Positions 9,509 through 18,257 are shown, numbered from the stretch's first letter. The stretch: 64,000 nucleotides of DNA from Pandoraea norimbergensis (GCF_001465545.3 NZ_CP013480.3:5084001-5148000), one strand, 5' to 3'. The notes: a model not told the origin generated them from the sequence alone. Numbers and translations: made by a program.

Positions 9509-10072
9509 TCAGGCAGCGTTGCCAGTATCCCGCTCGCGCTGCCACAGCACGTCGTCACCGCCACCGGCGCGGTTGAGCACACGGGCCAGCACGAACATCA
9601 GATCCGACAGGCGGTTGATGTACTGACGCGGCGCCGGTCCCACGGTCTCTTCGGCACCGAGGGCGACCATCGCGCGCTCGGCACGGCGAGCCACCGTGCG
9701 CACCACATGTGCAAGCGCCGCCGCGCGCGTGCCGCCGGGCAGGATGAATTCCTTCAACGGCGGCAGTGCCGCGTTGTAATGCGCCAGCCAGCCGTCGAGC
9801 CTGACGACGTGCGGGGCACCCAGCAACGTATGACGCGGCGTGCTCAGTTCGCCACCGAGATCAAACAGGTCGTGCTGGATCGCGACCAGTACGTCGCGCA
9901 CGTCTGCCGGCAGGTCTTCACACAGCAACACGCCGATATGCGAATTGGTTTCGTCGACTTCGCCGATGGCGACAATGCGCAGGCTGTGTTTGTCGACGTG
10001 GGCGCCGTCGCCCAGACCGGTTCTGCCGCCATCGCCCGCGCGCGTGACGATCTTGCTCAAACGATTCCCCAT
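9509..10072 (-). CDS. pduO: Cob(I)alamin adenosyltransferase, PduO type
   Basis: Transfers the adenosyl group of ATP to cob(I)alamin, making adenosylcobalamin. 187 aa, normal for a stand-alone PduO-type ATR. The N-terminal ATP-binding segment TRAGDGGRTGLGDG, the DETNSHIG helix and the RRAERAMVAL region are seen. No cobalamin riboswitch precedes it that I can recognise, and there are no other cobalamin genes in the window, so it probably serves scavenged cobamide. Convergent with aroG. Confidence 0.93.
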   Translation of the reverse strand: MGNRLSKIVTRAGDGGRTGLGDGAHVDKHSLRIVAIGEVDETNSHIGVLLCEDLPADVRDVLVAIQHDLFDLGGELSTPRHTLLGAPHVVRLDGWLAHYNAALPPLKEFILPGGTRAAALAHVVRTVARRAERAMVALGAEETVGPAPRQYINRLSDLMFVLARVLNRAGGGDDVLWQRERDTGNAA

Positions 10073-10393
10073 CTTGCGAACCCTGCTCCTTGCGGCATGC
10101 CATGCCCGCCGGTTGTCATGCCCCGGTGGCGGTACGACTCACCTTCTTGTGATAGAAAAACGTCATCTGCCATGCGTTGCCTGTTTTTCAGGCAGTCGTG
10201 ACGACGCATGTCGACGACAAGTTCGTATGATATGACGCAAAGGGTGGGGAAAAACGCCGTCCCGGCGTAAAATCCACGCTCATGAGGTGTCAGGGCACGC
10301 GCGGTCTCCGACCAGCGCCCCCGAGACCCCGCCTAATAGGGGCACGCCAACGCCATCCCGCGTTGGCCGCCCGGAGACCTGAAGGAGAAAGCC
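10073..10393. other. Divergent intergenic region with compound inverted repeat
   Basis: 321 bp between the adenosyltransferase and the FAD dehydrogenase gene. It contains a nested inverted repeat: inner TGCCTG (10178-10183) / CAGGCA (10189-10194) around a TTTTT loop, and outer CATGCGT (10171-10177) / ACGCATG (10204-10210). A second small dyad ACGCCG-TCC-CGGCGT lies at about 10255-10269. No confident promoter hexamers; no gene seen. Confidence 0.5.
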
Positions 10394-11815
10394 GTGAATC
10401 ACCCCCACCTGCCGTTTGCCGCCAAGCGTCCATTCCCCGACGCCTTGCTCACCGAGTTGCAAGCCCTGCTGGGCGAGCGTGTGAGCACCAAGGAGGCGCT
10501 GCGCGAGCACCACGGCCGTGACGAGTCTCCCTTCGACCCGATGCTGCCCGACGCCGTCGCGTTCGCGCACAGCACCGACGAGGTCTCGCAGATCGTCAAG
10601 CTCTGCGCCAAGTACAACGTTCCCCTGATCCCCTACGGCGCCGGTTCGTCGCTCGAGGGTCACCTGCTGGCCGTCGAAGGCGGTCTCTCGCTCGATCTCT
10701 CCGAGATGAACAAGGTCGTCTCGATCAACGCCGAAGACCTGACGGTCACGGTCGAGCCGGGCATCTCGCGCAAGGCGCTGAATGAAGCGCTGCGCGACAC
10801 GGGTCTGTTCTTCCCGATCGATCCGGGTGCCGACGCCAGCATCGGCGGCATGTGCGCCACCCGCGCCTCGGGCACCAACGCCGTGCGCTACGGCACGATG
10901 CGCGAGAACGTGCTCGCCCTCACCGTGGTGCTGGCCGACGGCCGCGTGATCCACACCGGCACGCGTGCCCGCAAGTCTTCAGCTGGCTACGACCTCACGC
11001 GCCTGTTCGTCGGCAGCGAAGGCACGCTGGGCATCATTACCGAAGCGACCGTGCGCCTGTATCCGCAACCCGAAGCCGTGTCGGCCGCCATCTGCTCGTT
11101 CCCGAGCATGACGGACGCCGTCAACTGCACGATCCAGACGATTCAGCTGGGCGTGCCCGTGGCGCGCGTCGAGTTTGTTGACGCCCTCGCCGTGCGCGCG
11201 ATCAACAAGCACTCGAAGATGGAACTGCCCGAGACGCAGACGCTCTTCTTCGAATTCCACGGCAGCGAAGCCGGTGTGAAAGAACAAGCCGAGACGGTGC
11301 AGGCACTGGCCGACGACAATGGCGGCACGGGCTTCGAGTGGGCCACCCGCACGGAAGATCGCAACCGCCTGTGGGGCGCGCGTCACAGTGCGTACTTCGC
11401 GATGCTGCAACTCAAGCCGGGCTGCCGCGCGGTAACGACGGACGTATGCGTGCCGATCTCGCGTCTGGCCGAATGCGTGGGCGAGACGGAAGTCGATCTG
11501 CGCGCGTCGAGCCTGCCCTGCCCGATCGTGGGCCACGTCGGCGACGGCAACTTCCACGTGGCGATTCTGATCGACCCGGACAAGCCCGAAGAGATCGAAG
11601 AAGCCGAGCACCTGAACCAGCGTATCGTCGAGCGCGCCATCCGCATGGGCGGCACGTGCACGGGCGAACACGGCGTGGGCCTGCACAAGATGGGCTTTCT
11701 CGTGACGGAACACGGCGAAGACGCGATCGACGTGATGCGCGGCATCAAGCTATCGCTCGATCCGCAGAACCTGCTCAATCCGGGCAAGATTTTCCGGTTG
11801 CGCTCGGCGGGCTGA
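10394..11815 (+). CDS. FAD-binding oxidoreductase, D-lactate dehydrogenase (cytochrome)-like
   Basis: 473-aa flavoprotein of the FAD_binding_4 / FAD-oxidase_C family. The N-terminal FAD fold shows PYGAGSSLEGH (about residues 77-87) and GGMCATRASGTNAVRYG; the C-terminal substrate domain shows HVGDGNFHVAI and GTCTGEHGVGLHKMG. Best guess is a quinone- or cytochrome-linked D-lactate (2-hydroxyacid) dehydrogenase; glycolate is possible given the neighbours. GTG start at 10394 is supported by GAAGGAGAAA at 10381-10390. The next gene, glcD, begins 7 bp after its stop, so this is the first gene of the operon. Confidence 0.9.
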   Translation: MNHPHLPFAAKRPFPDALLTELQALLGERVSTKEALREHHGRDESPFDPMLPDAVAFAHSTDEVSQIVKLCAKYNVPLIPYGAGSSLEGHLLAVEGGLSLDLSEMNKVVSINAEDLTVTVEPGISRKALNEALRDTGLFFPIDPGADASIGGMCATRASGTNAVRYGTMRENVLALTVVLADGRVIHTGTRARKSSAGYDLTRLFVGSEGTLGIITEATVRLYPQPEAVSAAICSFPSMTDAVNCTIQTIQLGVPVARVEFVDALAVRAINKHSKMELPETQTLFFEFHGSEAGVKEQAETVQALADDNGGTGFEWATRTEDRNRLWGARHSAYFAMLQLKPGCRAVTTDVCVPISRLAECVGETEVDLRASSLPCPIVGHVGDGNFHVAILIDPDKPEEIEEAEHLNQRIVERAIRMGGTCTGEHGVGLHKMGFLVTEHGEDAIDVMRGIKLSLDPQNLLNPGKIFRLRSAG

Positions 11816-11822
11816 GCACCGC

Positions 11823-13346
11823 ATGAACGCTCCCGCGATTTCGCAAAGCCCACGCGACGCCGACGTGCCCGATCGGCAGACGCCGCTTGAAGAACGTCAG
11901 CGCCAGTTGCTCGATGCGCTCACGCAGATTCTGCCGGCGCACTGCATCCTGCATCGACGCGAGGACACGACACCGTACGAGTGCGATGGCCTCGCCGCGT
12001 ATCGGCGCGTGCCGTTGGCCGTCGCGTTACCCGAATCCGAATCGCAGGTGCAGCGCATCTTGCAGGCCTGCCATCAACTCGGCATTCCCGTAGTGCCGCG
12101 CGGTGCAGGCACCAGCCTGTCCGGCGGCGCGATGCCCATTTCCGATGGGCTCGTGCTGTCGCTGGCCAAGTTCAAGAAGATTGTCGAGATCGATCCGTAC
12201 GCGCGCACGGCCACCGTGCAGCCCGGCGTGCGCAACCTCGCCATCTCGGACGCGGCAGCCACTTACGGCCTCTATTACGCCCCCGATCCGTCATCGCAAA
12301 TCGCCTGCACCATCGGCGGCAACGTGGCGGAAAACTCCGGTGGTGTGCACTGCCTGAAGTACGGCCTGACGGTACACAACGTGCTGCGCGTGCGCGCCAT
12401 CACGATGTCGGGCGAAGCCATCGAATTCGGCTCGCTCGGCCCCGACGCGCCGGGCCTCGATCTGCTCTCGGTGTTCATCGGCAGCGAAGGCATGTTTGGC
12501 GTAGTGACCGAAATCACGGTCAAGCTCATCCCGAAAGCGCAAACGGCGCAGGTCATCATGGCGAGCTTCGACGACGTGGAAACCGGCGGCAACGCCGTGG
12601 CCGCGATCATCGCCGCCGGCATCATCCCGGCGGGGCTTGAGATGATGGACAAGGCCGCCACGCAGGCGGTCGAAGAGTTCGTGCACGCGGGCTACGACCT
12701 CGATGCTGCGGCCATTCTGCTGTGCGAGTCGGACGGCACGCCGGAAGAAGTCGCCGAAGAGATCATGCGTATCTCGCATGTGCTGCGCACATCCGGCGCC
12801 ACCCGGCTTCAGATTTCGCGCAGTGAAGAGGAACGCCTGCGGTTCTGGTCGGGCCGCAAGAACGCGTTCCCCGCCGCCGGGCGCATCTCGCCCGACTATT
12901 ACTGCATGGACGGCACCATCCCTCGCCGCACGATTGGGACTTTGCTCAAACGCATCGAGCGGATGGAACAACAATACGGATTGCGCTGTATTAACGTCTT
13001 TCACGCGGGAGACGGCAATATGCATCCGTTGATTCTTTTCAACGGCAACGACCTCGACGAATGGCATCGCGCCGAAGCGTTCGGTTGCGACATTCTCGAA
13101 GCGTGCGTCGAACTTGGCGGCACGATCACGGGCGAGCATGGCGTGGGCATCGAGAAGATCAACTCGATGTGCGTGCAGTTCTCGGCCGAGGAGCGTGACG
13201 CGTTCTTCGGTGTGAAGCGCGCCTTCGATCCGGTCGGCCTGCTCAACCCGGACAAGGGCATTCCCACCCGCGCGCGCTGTGCCGAATACGGCAAGCTGCA
13301 CGTGCGCGGCGGCCTGCTGCCTCACCCCGACCTGCCGAGGTTCTGA
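11823..13346 (+). CDS. glcD: Glycolate oxidase subunit GlcD
   Basis: FAD-binding subunit of membrane-associated glycolate dehydrogenase, oxidising glycolate to glyoxylate. 507 aa, the usual GlcD length. Seen: VVPRGAGTSLSGGAMP (pyrophosphate-binding), GGNVAENSGGVHCLKYG, VFHAGDGNMHPLILF and GTITGEHGVGIEK. Second gene of a tight operon; the ion-channel gene starts 2 bp after it. Confidence 0.95.
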   Translation: MNAPAISQSPRDADVPDRQTPLEERQRQLLDALTQILPAHCILHRREDTTPYECDGLAAYRRVPLAVALPESESQVQRILQACHQLGIPVVPRGAGTSLSGGAMPISDGLVLSLAKFKKIVEIDPYARTATVQPGVRNLAISDAAATYGLYYAPDPSSQIACTIGGNVAENSGGVHCLKYGLTVHNVLRVRAITMSGEAIEFGSLGPDAPGLDLLSVFIGSEGMFGVVTEITVKLIPKAQTAQVIMASFDDVETGGNAVAAIIAAGIIPAGLEMMDKAATQAVEEFVHAGYDLDAAAILLCESDGTPEEVAEEIMRISHVLRTSGATRLQISRSEEERLRFWSGRKNAFPAAGRISPDYYCMDGTIPRRTIGTLLKRIERMEQQYGLRCINVFHAGDGNMHPLILFNGNDLDEWHRAEAFGCDILEACVELGGTITGEHGVGIEKINSMCVQFSAEERDAFFGVKRAFDPVGLLNPDKGIPTRARCAEYGKLHVRGGLLPHPDLPRF

Positions 13347-13347
13347 C

Positions 13348-14217
13348 GTGCGAGCACTGTCGGAATGGCTGCCGCACGACTGGCGGCAGCGGCTTTACAT
13401 CATCATCTTCGAGGCCGACACCCGCGAAGGGCGTCTGTTCGACATCGCGTTGCTCATCGCGATCGTCACGTCGGTGCTCGTGGTCGTCGTCTCCAGCGTG
13501 CCGGTGGTGCAGGACACGCTGCCGCTGCCGATGGCCATTCTCGAATGGTTCTTCACGCTGCTGTTCACGGCCGAGTACATCGCGCGCCTGTTGTGCGCGC
13601 ACCGGCCGTTGCGCTATGCGCTGTCGTTCTACGGCATCATCGATCTGCTCTCGATTCTGCCGACGTATCTCGCCATTCTCGTGCCCGAGTTGCACGGCCT
13701 GATCGACGTGCGGCTGCTGCGCCTGATGCGTGCGTTCCGGATTCTGAAGCTCACGGCGTATGTGAACGAAGCCGGCGTGCTGAGCCTCGCGCTGTATAAC
13801 GCGCGCCGCAAGATCTTCGTGTTTCTCGGCTTCGTGTCGATCATCGTGGTGATCTTCGGCACGCTCATGCACATCATCGAGGGACCGGAGCACGGCTTCA
13901 CGAGCATTCCTGTGGGCATCTACTGGGCCATCGTTACGCTCACCACGACTGGTTACGGCGACGTGGTGCCGGTGACCGGGCTGGGCAAGGCGATCACGGG
14001 TTTCGTGATGCTGCTCGGCTACAGCGTGATTGCGATTCCGACCGGGATCATGGGTGCCGAAATTCATCTGGCCATGCGCAAGCAGTCGGTTACGACGCGC
14101 ACCTGTCAGGACTGCCTCACCGAAGGGCACGACGCCGACGCCCGCTTCTGCAAGCATTGCGGCAGCGAGCTTGGCCCCTACCAAACCGACACGCCGCCAC
14201 CGGCCGAACCGAGCTGA
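13348..14217 (+). CDS. Voltage-gated-type potassium channel / ion transporter with C-terminal zinc ribbon
   Basis: Six-transmembrane channel subunit, 289 aa. It shows an S4-like helix DVRLLRLMRAFRILKL with regularly spaced Arg, and a pore loop TLTTTGYGDVVP (about residues 197-208) carrying the K+-selective GYGD filter. After S6 is a short CxxC...CxxC zinc ribbon (C253, C256, C268, C271). Start chosen as GTG 13348, two bases after the glcD stop. Its own stop overlaps the glcE start (ATGA), so it is translated within the glc operon. Potassium selectivity is inferred from the filter. Confidence 0.9.
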   Translation: MRALSEWLPHDWRQRLYIIIFEADTREGRLFDIALLIAIVTSVLVVVVSSVPVVQDTLPLPMAILEWFFTLLFTAEYIARLLCAHRPLRYALSFYGIIDLLSILPTYLAILVPELHGLIDVRLLRLMRAFRILKLTAYVNEAGVLSLALYNARRKIFVFLGFVSIIVVIFGTLMHIIEGPEHGFTSIPVGIYWAIVTLTTTGYGDVVPVTGLGKAITGFVMLLGYSVIAIPTGIMGAEIHLAMRKQSVTTRTCQDCLTEGHDADARFCKHCGSELGPYQTDTPPPAEPS

Positions 14218-15299
14218 TGACCGACACGAACGACACTCTCGATCACTTCCGCGCCGTCATCGAACACGCCACCGCCCGGCGTCAGCCCCTGCAATTGCGC
14301 GGCGGCGGGACCAAGGCTTGGTACGGCCAGCAACGCGTAGGCGAAGTGCTGGACACGCGCACGTATAGCGGCATCGTGGCCTATGACCCGGCCGAGCTGG
14401 TGATCGTGGCGCGCTGCGGCACGCCGCTGGCCGATATCGAAGCCGCGCTGGCCGAACGCAATCAATTGCTGCCGTTCGAGCCGCCCTACTTCGGGCCCGG
14501 TGCGACGATCGGGGGCGCGGTGGCCGCCGGGTTATCGGGGCCGCGCCGCGCCGCTGTTGGTGCGGTGCGCGACTTCGTGCTGGGCGCGAAGCTGATGGAT
14601 GGTCGTGGCCATGTGCTGAATTTCGGCGGACAGGTCATGAAGAACGTGGCCGGGTTCGACGTCTCGCGCATGCTGGCGGGCTCGCTCGGTACGCTCGGGC
14701 TGATTCTCGAAGTCTCGATCAAGGTGTTGCCGCAACCGTTTGCCGAACTGACGCTGCAATTCGAAATGAACGCAGTGGACGCGGTGCGCAAGCTCAACGA
14801 ATGGGGCGGGCAACCGCTGCCGATCACGGGCAGTGCGTGGCGCAACGATTTGCTGGTGATTCGTCTGGCGGGTGCCTCGGCGGCGATCAAGGCGGCGCGC
14901 GTGAAGATGGGCGGCGAGTTGGTCGATGCGATTCATGCGGCCAAGTTCTGGCATGCGATTCGCGAGCAGACGGATAACTTCTTTGCCGACGCCGGACCGG
15001 GTCAGGCGCTGTGGCGTCTGGCCGTACCGTCCACGGCAGAACCGCATCGTCTGCCGGGCAAGCAGTTGATCGAATGGGGCGGCGCGCAGCGCTGGTGGAT
15101 TACGGACGCCGACGCGCAGATCGTGCGTTCGGCCGCGCGTCAGGATGGCGGCCACGCGACGCTGTTCCGCTATGGCGAACCCGGCGTCAGTGTCTTCACG
15201 CCGTTGCCCGCGCCGGTGATGCGCATTCACCGCAACCTGAAGTCGGTATTCGACCCGGCCGGCATCTTCAACCCGGGGCGGATGTATCCCGAGTTCTGA
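14217..15299 (+). CDS. glcE: Glycolate oxidase subunit GlcE
   Basis: Second flavoprotein-like subunit of glycolate dehydrogenase, 360 aa. FAD_binding_4 features: LRGGGTKAWYG, GPGATIGGAVAAGLSGPRR and NVAGFDVSRMLAGSLGTLG, ending in the family's FDPAGIFNPGRMYPEF. ATG 14217 overlaps the TGA of the channel gene. GlcD and GlcE normally need the iron-sulphur subunit GlcF, whose gene usually follows; here the next gene is on the opposite strand and no CxxCxxC protein of that kind occurs in the window. Confidence 0.94.
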   Translation: MTDTNDTLDHFRAVIEHATARRQPLQLRGGGTKAWYGQQRVGEVLDTRTYSGIVAYDPAELVIVARCGTPLADIEAALAERNQLLPFEPPYFGPGATIGGAVAAGLSGPRRAAVGAVRDFVLGAKLMDGRGHVLNFGGQVMKNVAGFDVSRMLAGSLGTLGLILEVSIKVLPQPFAELTLQFEMNAVDAVRKLNEWGGQPLPITGSAWRNDLLVIRLAGASAAIKAARVKMGGELVDAIHAAKFWHAIREQTDNFFADAGPGQALWRLAVPSTAEPHRLPGKQLIEWGGAQRWWITDADAQIVRSAARQDGGHATLFRYGEPGVSVFTPLPAPVMRIHRNLKSVFDPAGIFNPGRMYPEF

Positions 15300-15323
15300 T
15301 CGTCGTTAGGCGTTAGCCTCGGT

Positions 15324-15349
15324 CGTTCACGTCAACCGTTCACGTCAAC
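15324..15349. repeat. 13-bp tandem duplication at the 3' end of the MocR gene
   Basis: CGTTCACGTCAAC is repeated exactly at 15324-15336 and 15337-15349, and a degenerate third copy (10 of 13 bases) follows. The stop codon of the minus-strand MocR gene (15345-15347) falls within the second copy. Confidence 0.8.
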
Positions 15350-16910
15350 CCTTCGCGTCGACCAGACGCGTGACTTCCGTTGCGAGCGTGCGCACGGCGC
15401 GGTCGATCTCGCGGGTGAACGGGTGTCCGGTGTTCATGCGCAGGAAGTGGTCGTAGCGCGTGGAATTGGAGAACAGGCTGCCCGGCGCGATGCGAATGCC
15501 CTTGGCCAGCGCGGCGTCGAACAGTTGCTCCGAACTCACGCCACCCGGCATTTCTACCCACAGACTCAGTCCGCCGGTCGGTAGCGTCAGACGCGTGCCG
15601 GCCGGGAAATACGTGGCGATCGCCTCGGCCATCGCGGCACGCTGCTCACGTAAGTGAGCACGCAGGCGGCGCAGGTGCCGGTCGTACTTCGGCGAGTCCA
15701 TGAACTCCCCCATCGCGATCTGCGCCAGCGCTTCGTTCGGACGCGTCTGCGCGTACTTCAGCATCTCGATACGCCACTGCCACTTGCCACCCGCGATCCA
15801 GCCCAAGCGCATGCCGGGGGCGAGCGTCTTGTGCAGCGACGCGCAGTGAATCACGTTGCCGGTGGTGTCCCAGCCGCGAATGGCGGCGGGTGTGGTGTCG
15901 TCATCACCGAGCGCTGAATAGGTGTCGTCTTCGATGATGGCGATGTTGCGCGTTTCGCCCCATTTGACGAGGCGTGCCTTGTGGGCGTCGGGCATCACCG
16001 AGCCGATCGGGTTCTGGAAATGCGGAACGACGATGACGGCCTTGATGTTGTCGTAGGTCTCGCAAGCGAGATCCAGCGCTTCGAGCGAGATGCCGGTCTG
16101 CGGGCTGGTCGGGATTTCGAGCGCGCGAATCCCCATGCTCTCGAGCGTTTGCAGCAGCGCGTAGTACGTGGGCGACTCGACGGCCACCACGTCGCCGGGG
16201 CTGGCCACGGCACGCAGCGCGAGATTGATGGCCTCGATGCAGCCATGCGTGACGACGATTTCTTCCGGCGCGATGTTCATGCGCGCGGCCAGCGCACGGC
16301 GGGCGATGGCCGCGCGAAAACGGGCTTCTCCGCCGCCCGGGGGCGGTATGCCGTAGAGCAACGGATTGTCTCGTAATGCGCGCAACGTTGCCTGACGCAG
16401 CTCGGTCACGGGATACAGCGCAGGTGCGCCGTGCGCCACCGCAAAGTTGGTGTGCACGTTTGCCTGAAGGCCGCGCGCAAGAATCGACGACACACGCTGA
16501 TTGATACCGACGTACTGCGCGAGATCGGGCACCCACGGGCGCGGCTCGTCCAGCGGGGCGAGCGTGGCGCGTGCTGGCGTGCGCACGAAATATCCTGAGC
16601 GCGGACGCGCTTCGAGCACGCCCTGTGCTTCCAGATGCCGACAGGTCTGCAACGCGGTCGACAGGCTGACCTGATGCCGCTCCATCAGCGTGCGCACGCT
16701 AGGCATGCGGTCGCCGGGCACGAGCGTACCGGCCTCGATGGCGAGCAGATAGTGTCCGGCGAGTTGGCGATACAGCGGCAGGGCAGGAGGCGCAGCGGTC
16801 GGTGACGACGGGGATGACGACGGATTCACGTCCGGTCGAACGTCGGGCGGACTCGTGGCGGCTGAGGGCGGGGGGGCGATGGCGGCATCCATGGGGAGAT
16901 CATCGGGCAT
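15345..16910 (-). CDS. MocR-type regulator: GntR winged helix fused to PLP-dependent aminotransferase domain
   Basis: 521 aa. Residues ~1-44 are a low-complexity Pro/Ser/Ala linker. Residues ~45-112 form a GntR winged helix (LPLYRQLAGHYLLAIEAGTL, then PSVRTLMERHQVSLSTALQTC). The rest is a fold type I aminotransferase with the PLP lysine at about K361 (SLHKTLAPGMRLGW). MocR proteins use PLP or its amino-acid adducts as effectors. It is divergent from a DUF2917-like gene with three copies of a TAACAGA element between them, a likely shared operator. The ligand is unknown; PdxR, GabR and TauR relatives exist. Confidence 0.9.
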   Translation of the reverse strand: MPDDLPMDAAIAPPPSAATSPPDVRPDVNPSSSPSSPTAAPPALPLYRQLAGHYLLAIEAGTLVPGDRMPSVRTLMERHQVSLSTALQTCRHLEAQGVLEARPRSGYFVRTPARATLAPLDEPRPWVPDLAQYVGINQRVSSILARGLQANVHTNFAVAHGAPALYPVTELRQATLRALRDNPLLYGIPPPGGGEARFRAAIARRALAARMNIAPEEIVVTHGCIEAINLALRAVASPGDVVAVESPTYYALLQTLESMGIRALEIPTSPQTGISLEALDLACETYDNIKAVIVVPHFQNPIGSVMPDAHKARLVKWGETRNIAIIEDDTYSALGDDDTTPAAIRGWDTTGNVIHCASLHKTLAPGMRLGWIAGGKWQWRIEMLKYAQTRPNEALAQIAMGEFMDSPKYDRHLRRLRAHLREQRAAMAEAIATYFPAGTRLTLPTGGLSLWVEMPGGVSSEQLFDAALAKGIRIAPGSLFSNSTRYDHFLRMNTGHPFTREIDRAVRTLATEVTRLVDAKG

Positions 16911-16922
16911 CGGCGGCCACCA

Positions 16923-16981
16923 TAACAGATACAGATTTGCGGAATTGGCATCGTAACAGATGCCCGCAAGCCCTTCTGTTA
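16923..16981. promoter_or_regulatory. Repeated TAACAGA(T) elements, probable MocR operator
   Basis: TAACAGAT at 16923-16930 and 16954-16961 are direct repeats exactly 31 bp apart (three helical turns); a third copy lies inverted at 16975-16981 (TCTGTTA). They sit in the short region between the divergent MocR and DUF2917-like genes. Direct repeats one to several turns apart are typical for MocR regulators. Binding is inferred. Confidence 0.6.
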
Positions 16982-17068
16982 TGGGCGAAACCGGTGAACT
17001 GTGTGCCTACCGGCGGGGGACACGGGTCGATACGCTATTCGTACCTGTTCAACGCACCGGAGTCTGTC

Positions 17069-17494
17069 ATGGCAAAGCGCCCCCAAACCCTCCAACCCCT
17101 CTTCTCGTCCGATCTCGCCCTCACACAGGGCCGCCGGGACTCGCGCGCTGCCGCCACGAACACCCCCAACACCGCTGGTGACCTTGTAGCGCTGCCGGAG
17201 CAACTGACGCTGGCCCGCGCGCAGGCGTTCCACACGTATGTGCGTCGTGGCGCCGTATTCCATGTGAAGCGCGGCAGTGTGGCGCTCACCCCTGCCCCGC
17301 GCTGGCTTGCCGCCACGGTGTGGGCGGCGCCGGTTCAGTTGACTGCCGGGCACGCCTATGTGGTTCAGGAAACCGGCTGGCTGGTGCTGAGCACCGGGCA
17401 GGGTGCCGAATTGACCTGCCACGACGGCGACGCATCGCCCGAACGCGGGCTCACGATGCCGTGGCGTGTCCTGCGGGCGCGGTTCGGCTTTTGA
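17069..17494 (+). CDS. Small protein, DUF2917-like, partner of the MocR gene
   Basis: 141 aa if started at ATG 17069, the first Met after the operator region. The C-terminal ~80 residues (VKRGSVALTPAPRWL, then VQLTAGHAYVVQETGWLVLSTGQG) fit a small beta-barrel such as DUF2917, a domain seen beside MocR regulators in Burkholderiales. The N terminus is polar and probably disordered. No signal peptide or membrane segment. Function unknown; the divergent arrangement suggests it is the target of the MocR protein. Confidence 0.7.
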   Translation: MAKRPQTLQPLFSSDLALTQGRRDSRAAATNTPNTAGDLVALPEQLTLARAQAFHTYVRRGAVFHVKRGSVALTPAPRWLAATVWAAPVQLTAGHAYVVQETGWLVLSTGQGAELTCHDGDASPERGLTMPWRVLRARFGF

Positions 17495-17524
17495 GCAGAT
17501 CCGTCGCCGAAACCGGGCCTGACG

Positions 17525-18040
17525 TCACACCGCCAACAAGCGCTCGATATCCGCACGGATCGCCTGAGGCTTGGCGGTCGGTGCGTAACGCTCGATGACC
17601 TTGCCGTTCGCATCGACCAGAAACTTGGTGAAGTTCCACTTGATCGCCTTGGTGCCCAGCACGCCGCGCTTTTCGTCCGTCAGATACTGATAAAGCGGCG
17701 CGGCGTCAGGGCCCTTGACGTCCACCTTGGCGAACATCGGAAACGTGACGTGAAAGCGCAAGTCGCAAAAGCTGCGAATCGCCTGCGCATCCCCCGGCTC
17801 CTGCTTGCCGAACTGATTGCATGGGAATGCCAGCACCTCGAAACCCCGTGGTGCCAACTCGGCGTACAACGCCTGCAAGCCTTCATACTGCGGCGTGAAA
17901 CCACACTCGCTCGCCGTATTCACGATGAGCAAAACCTTGCCGCGATACTGCGACAAACTCACCGTCTCGCCCGCCAACGTCTGGACGGAAAAGTCATAGA
18001 CCTGACGTGCCTGTGTTGCCTGCTGTGAACTCGCGCTCAT
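17525..18040 (-). CDS. Glutathione peroxidase
   Basis: Thiol peroxidase of the GPx family, 171 aa. The catalytic Cys is C46 in NTASECGFTPQY, followed by FPCNQFGKQEPG and the KWNFTKF block that supplies the Trp/Asn. A Cys rather than selenocysteine enzyme; such bacterial forms often use thioredoxin. Start placed at ATG 18040, preceded by AGGGAG; a longer frame reaches 18082 but lacks a better site. Cytoplasmic. Confidence 0.93.
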   Translation of the reverse strand: MSASSQQATQARQVYDFSVQTLAGETVSLSQYRGKVLLIVNTASECGFTPQYEGLQALYAELAPRGFEVLAFPCNQFGKQEPGDAQAIRSFCDLRFHVTFPMFAKVDVKGPDAAPLYQYLTDEKRGVLGTKAIKWNFTKFLVDANGKVIERYAPTAKPQAIRADIERLLAV

Positions 18041-18120
18041 CTTTGACTCCCTTTGATTGTCGGCACGCGCAGTCTGCCACAATTCGCGCGCCGTTCTGCG
18101 GCCATGCCCCCTTCGTTATT

Positions 18121-18175
18121 GGGTAGCACCTTGTTTTTTCCCGGGGTAGCACCTCCCCATACGCACAGCTATAAT
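18121..18175 (+). promoter_or_regulatory. yggS promoter region with 11-bp direct repeats
   Basis: GGGTAGCACCT occurs at 18121-18131 and again at 18144-18154, 23 bp apart. A perfect TATAAT follows at 18170-18175, but there is no good -35 hexamer at the right distance, so the repeats may be an activator site. The transcript would start about 75 nt before yggS. Confidence 0.55.
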
Positions 18176-18257
18176 CGTTGGCCTGCACCCCCTATCGGCG
18201 TGCCGGTGACGCAATTCCGCTCCCGCCTGCCGCCCCATCGACGCCTGAACTCGCCTC

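Noticed and set aside
15300-16910. Hidden glcF between glcE and the next gene
   Set aside because: No CxxCxxCxxxCP iron-sulphur motif in any frame; the space is filled by the minus-strand MocR gene.
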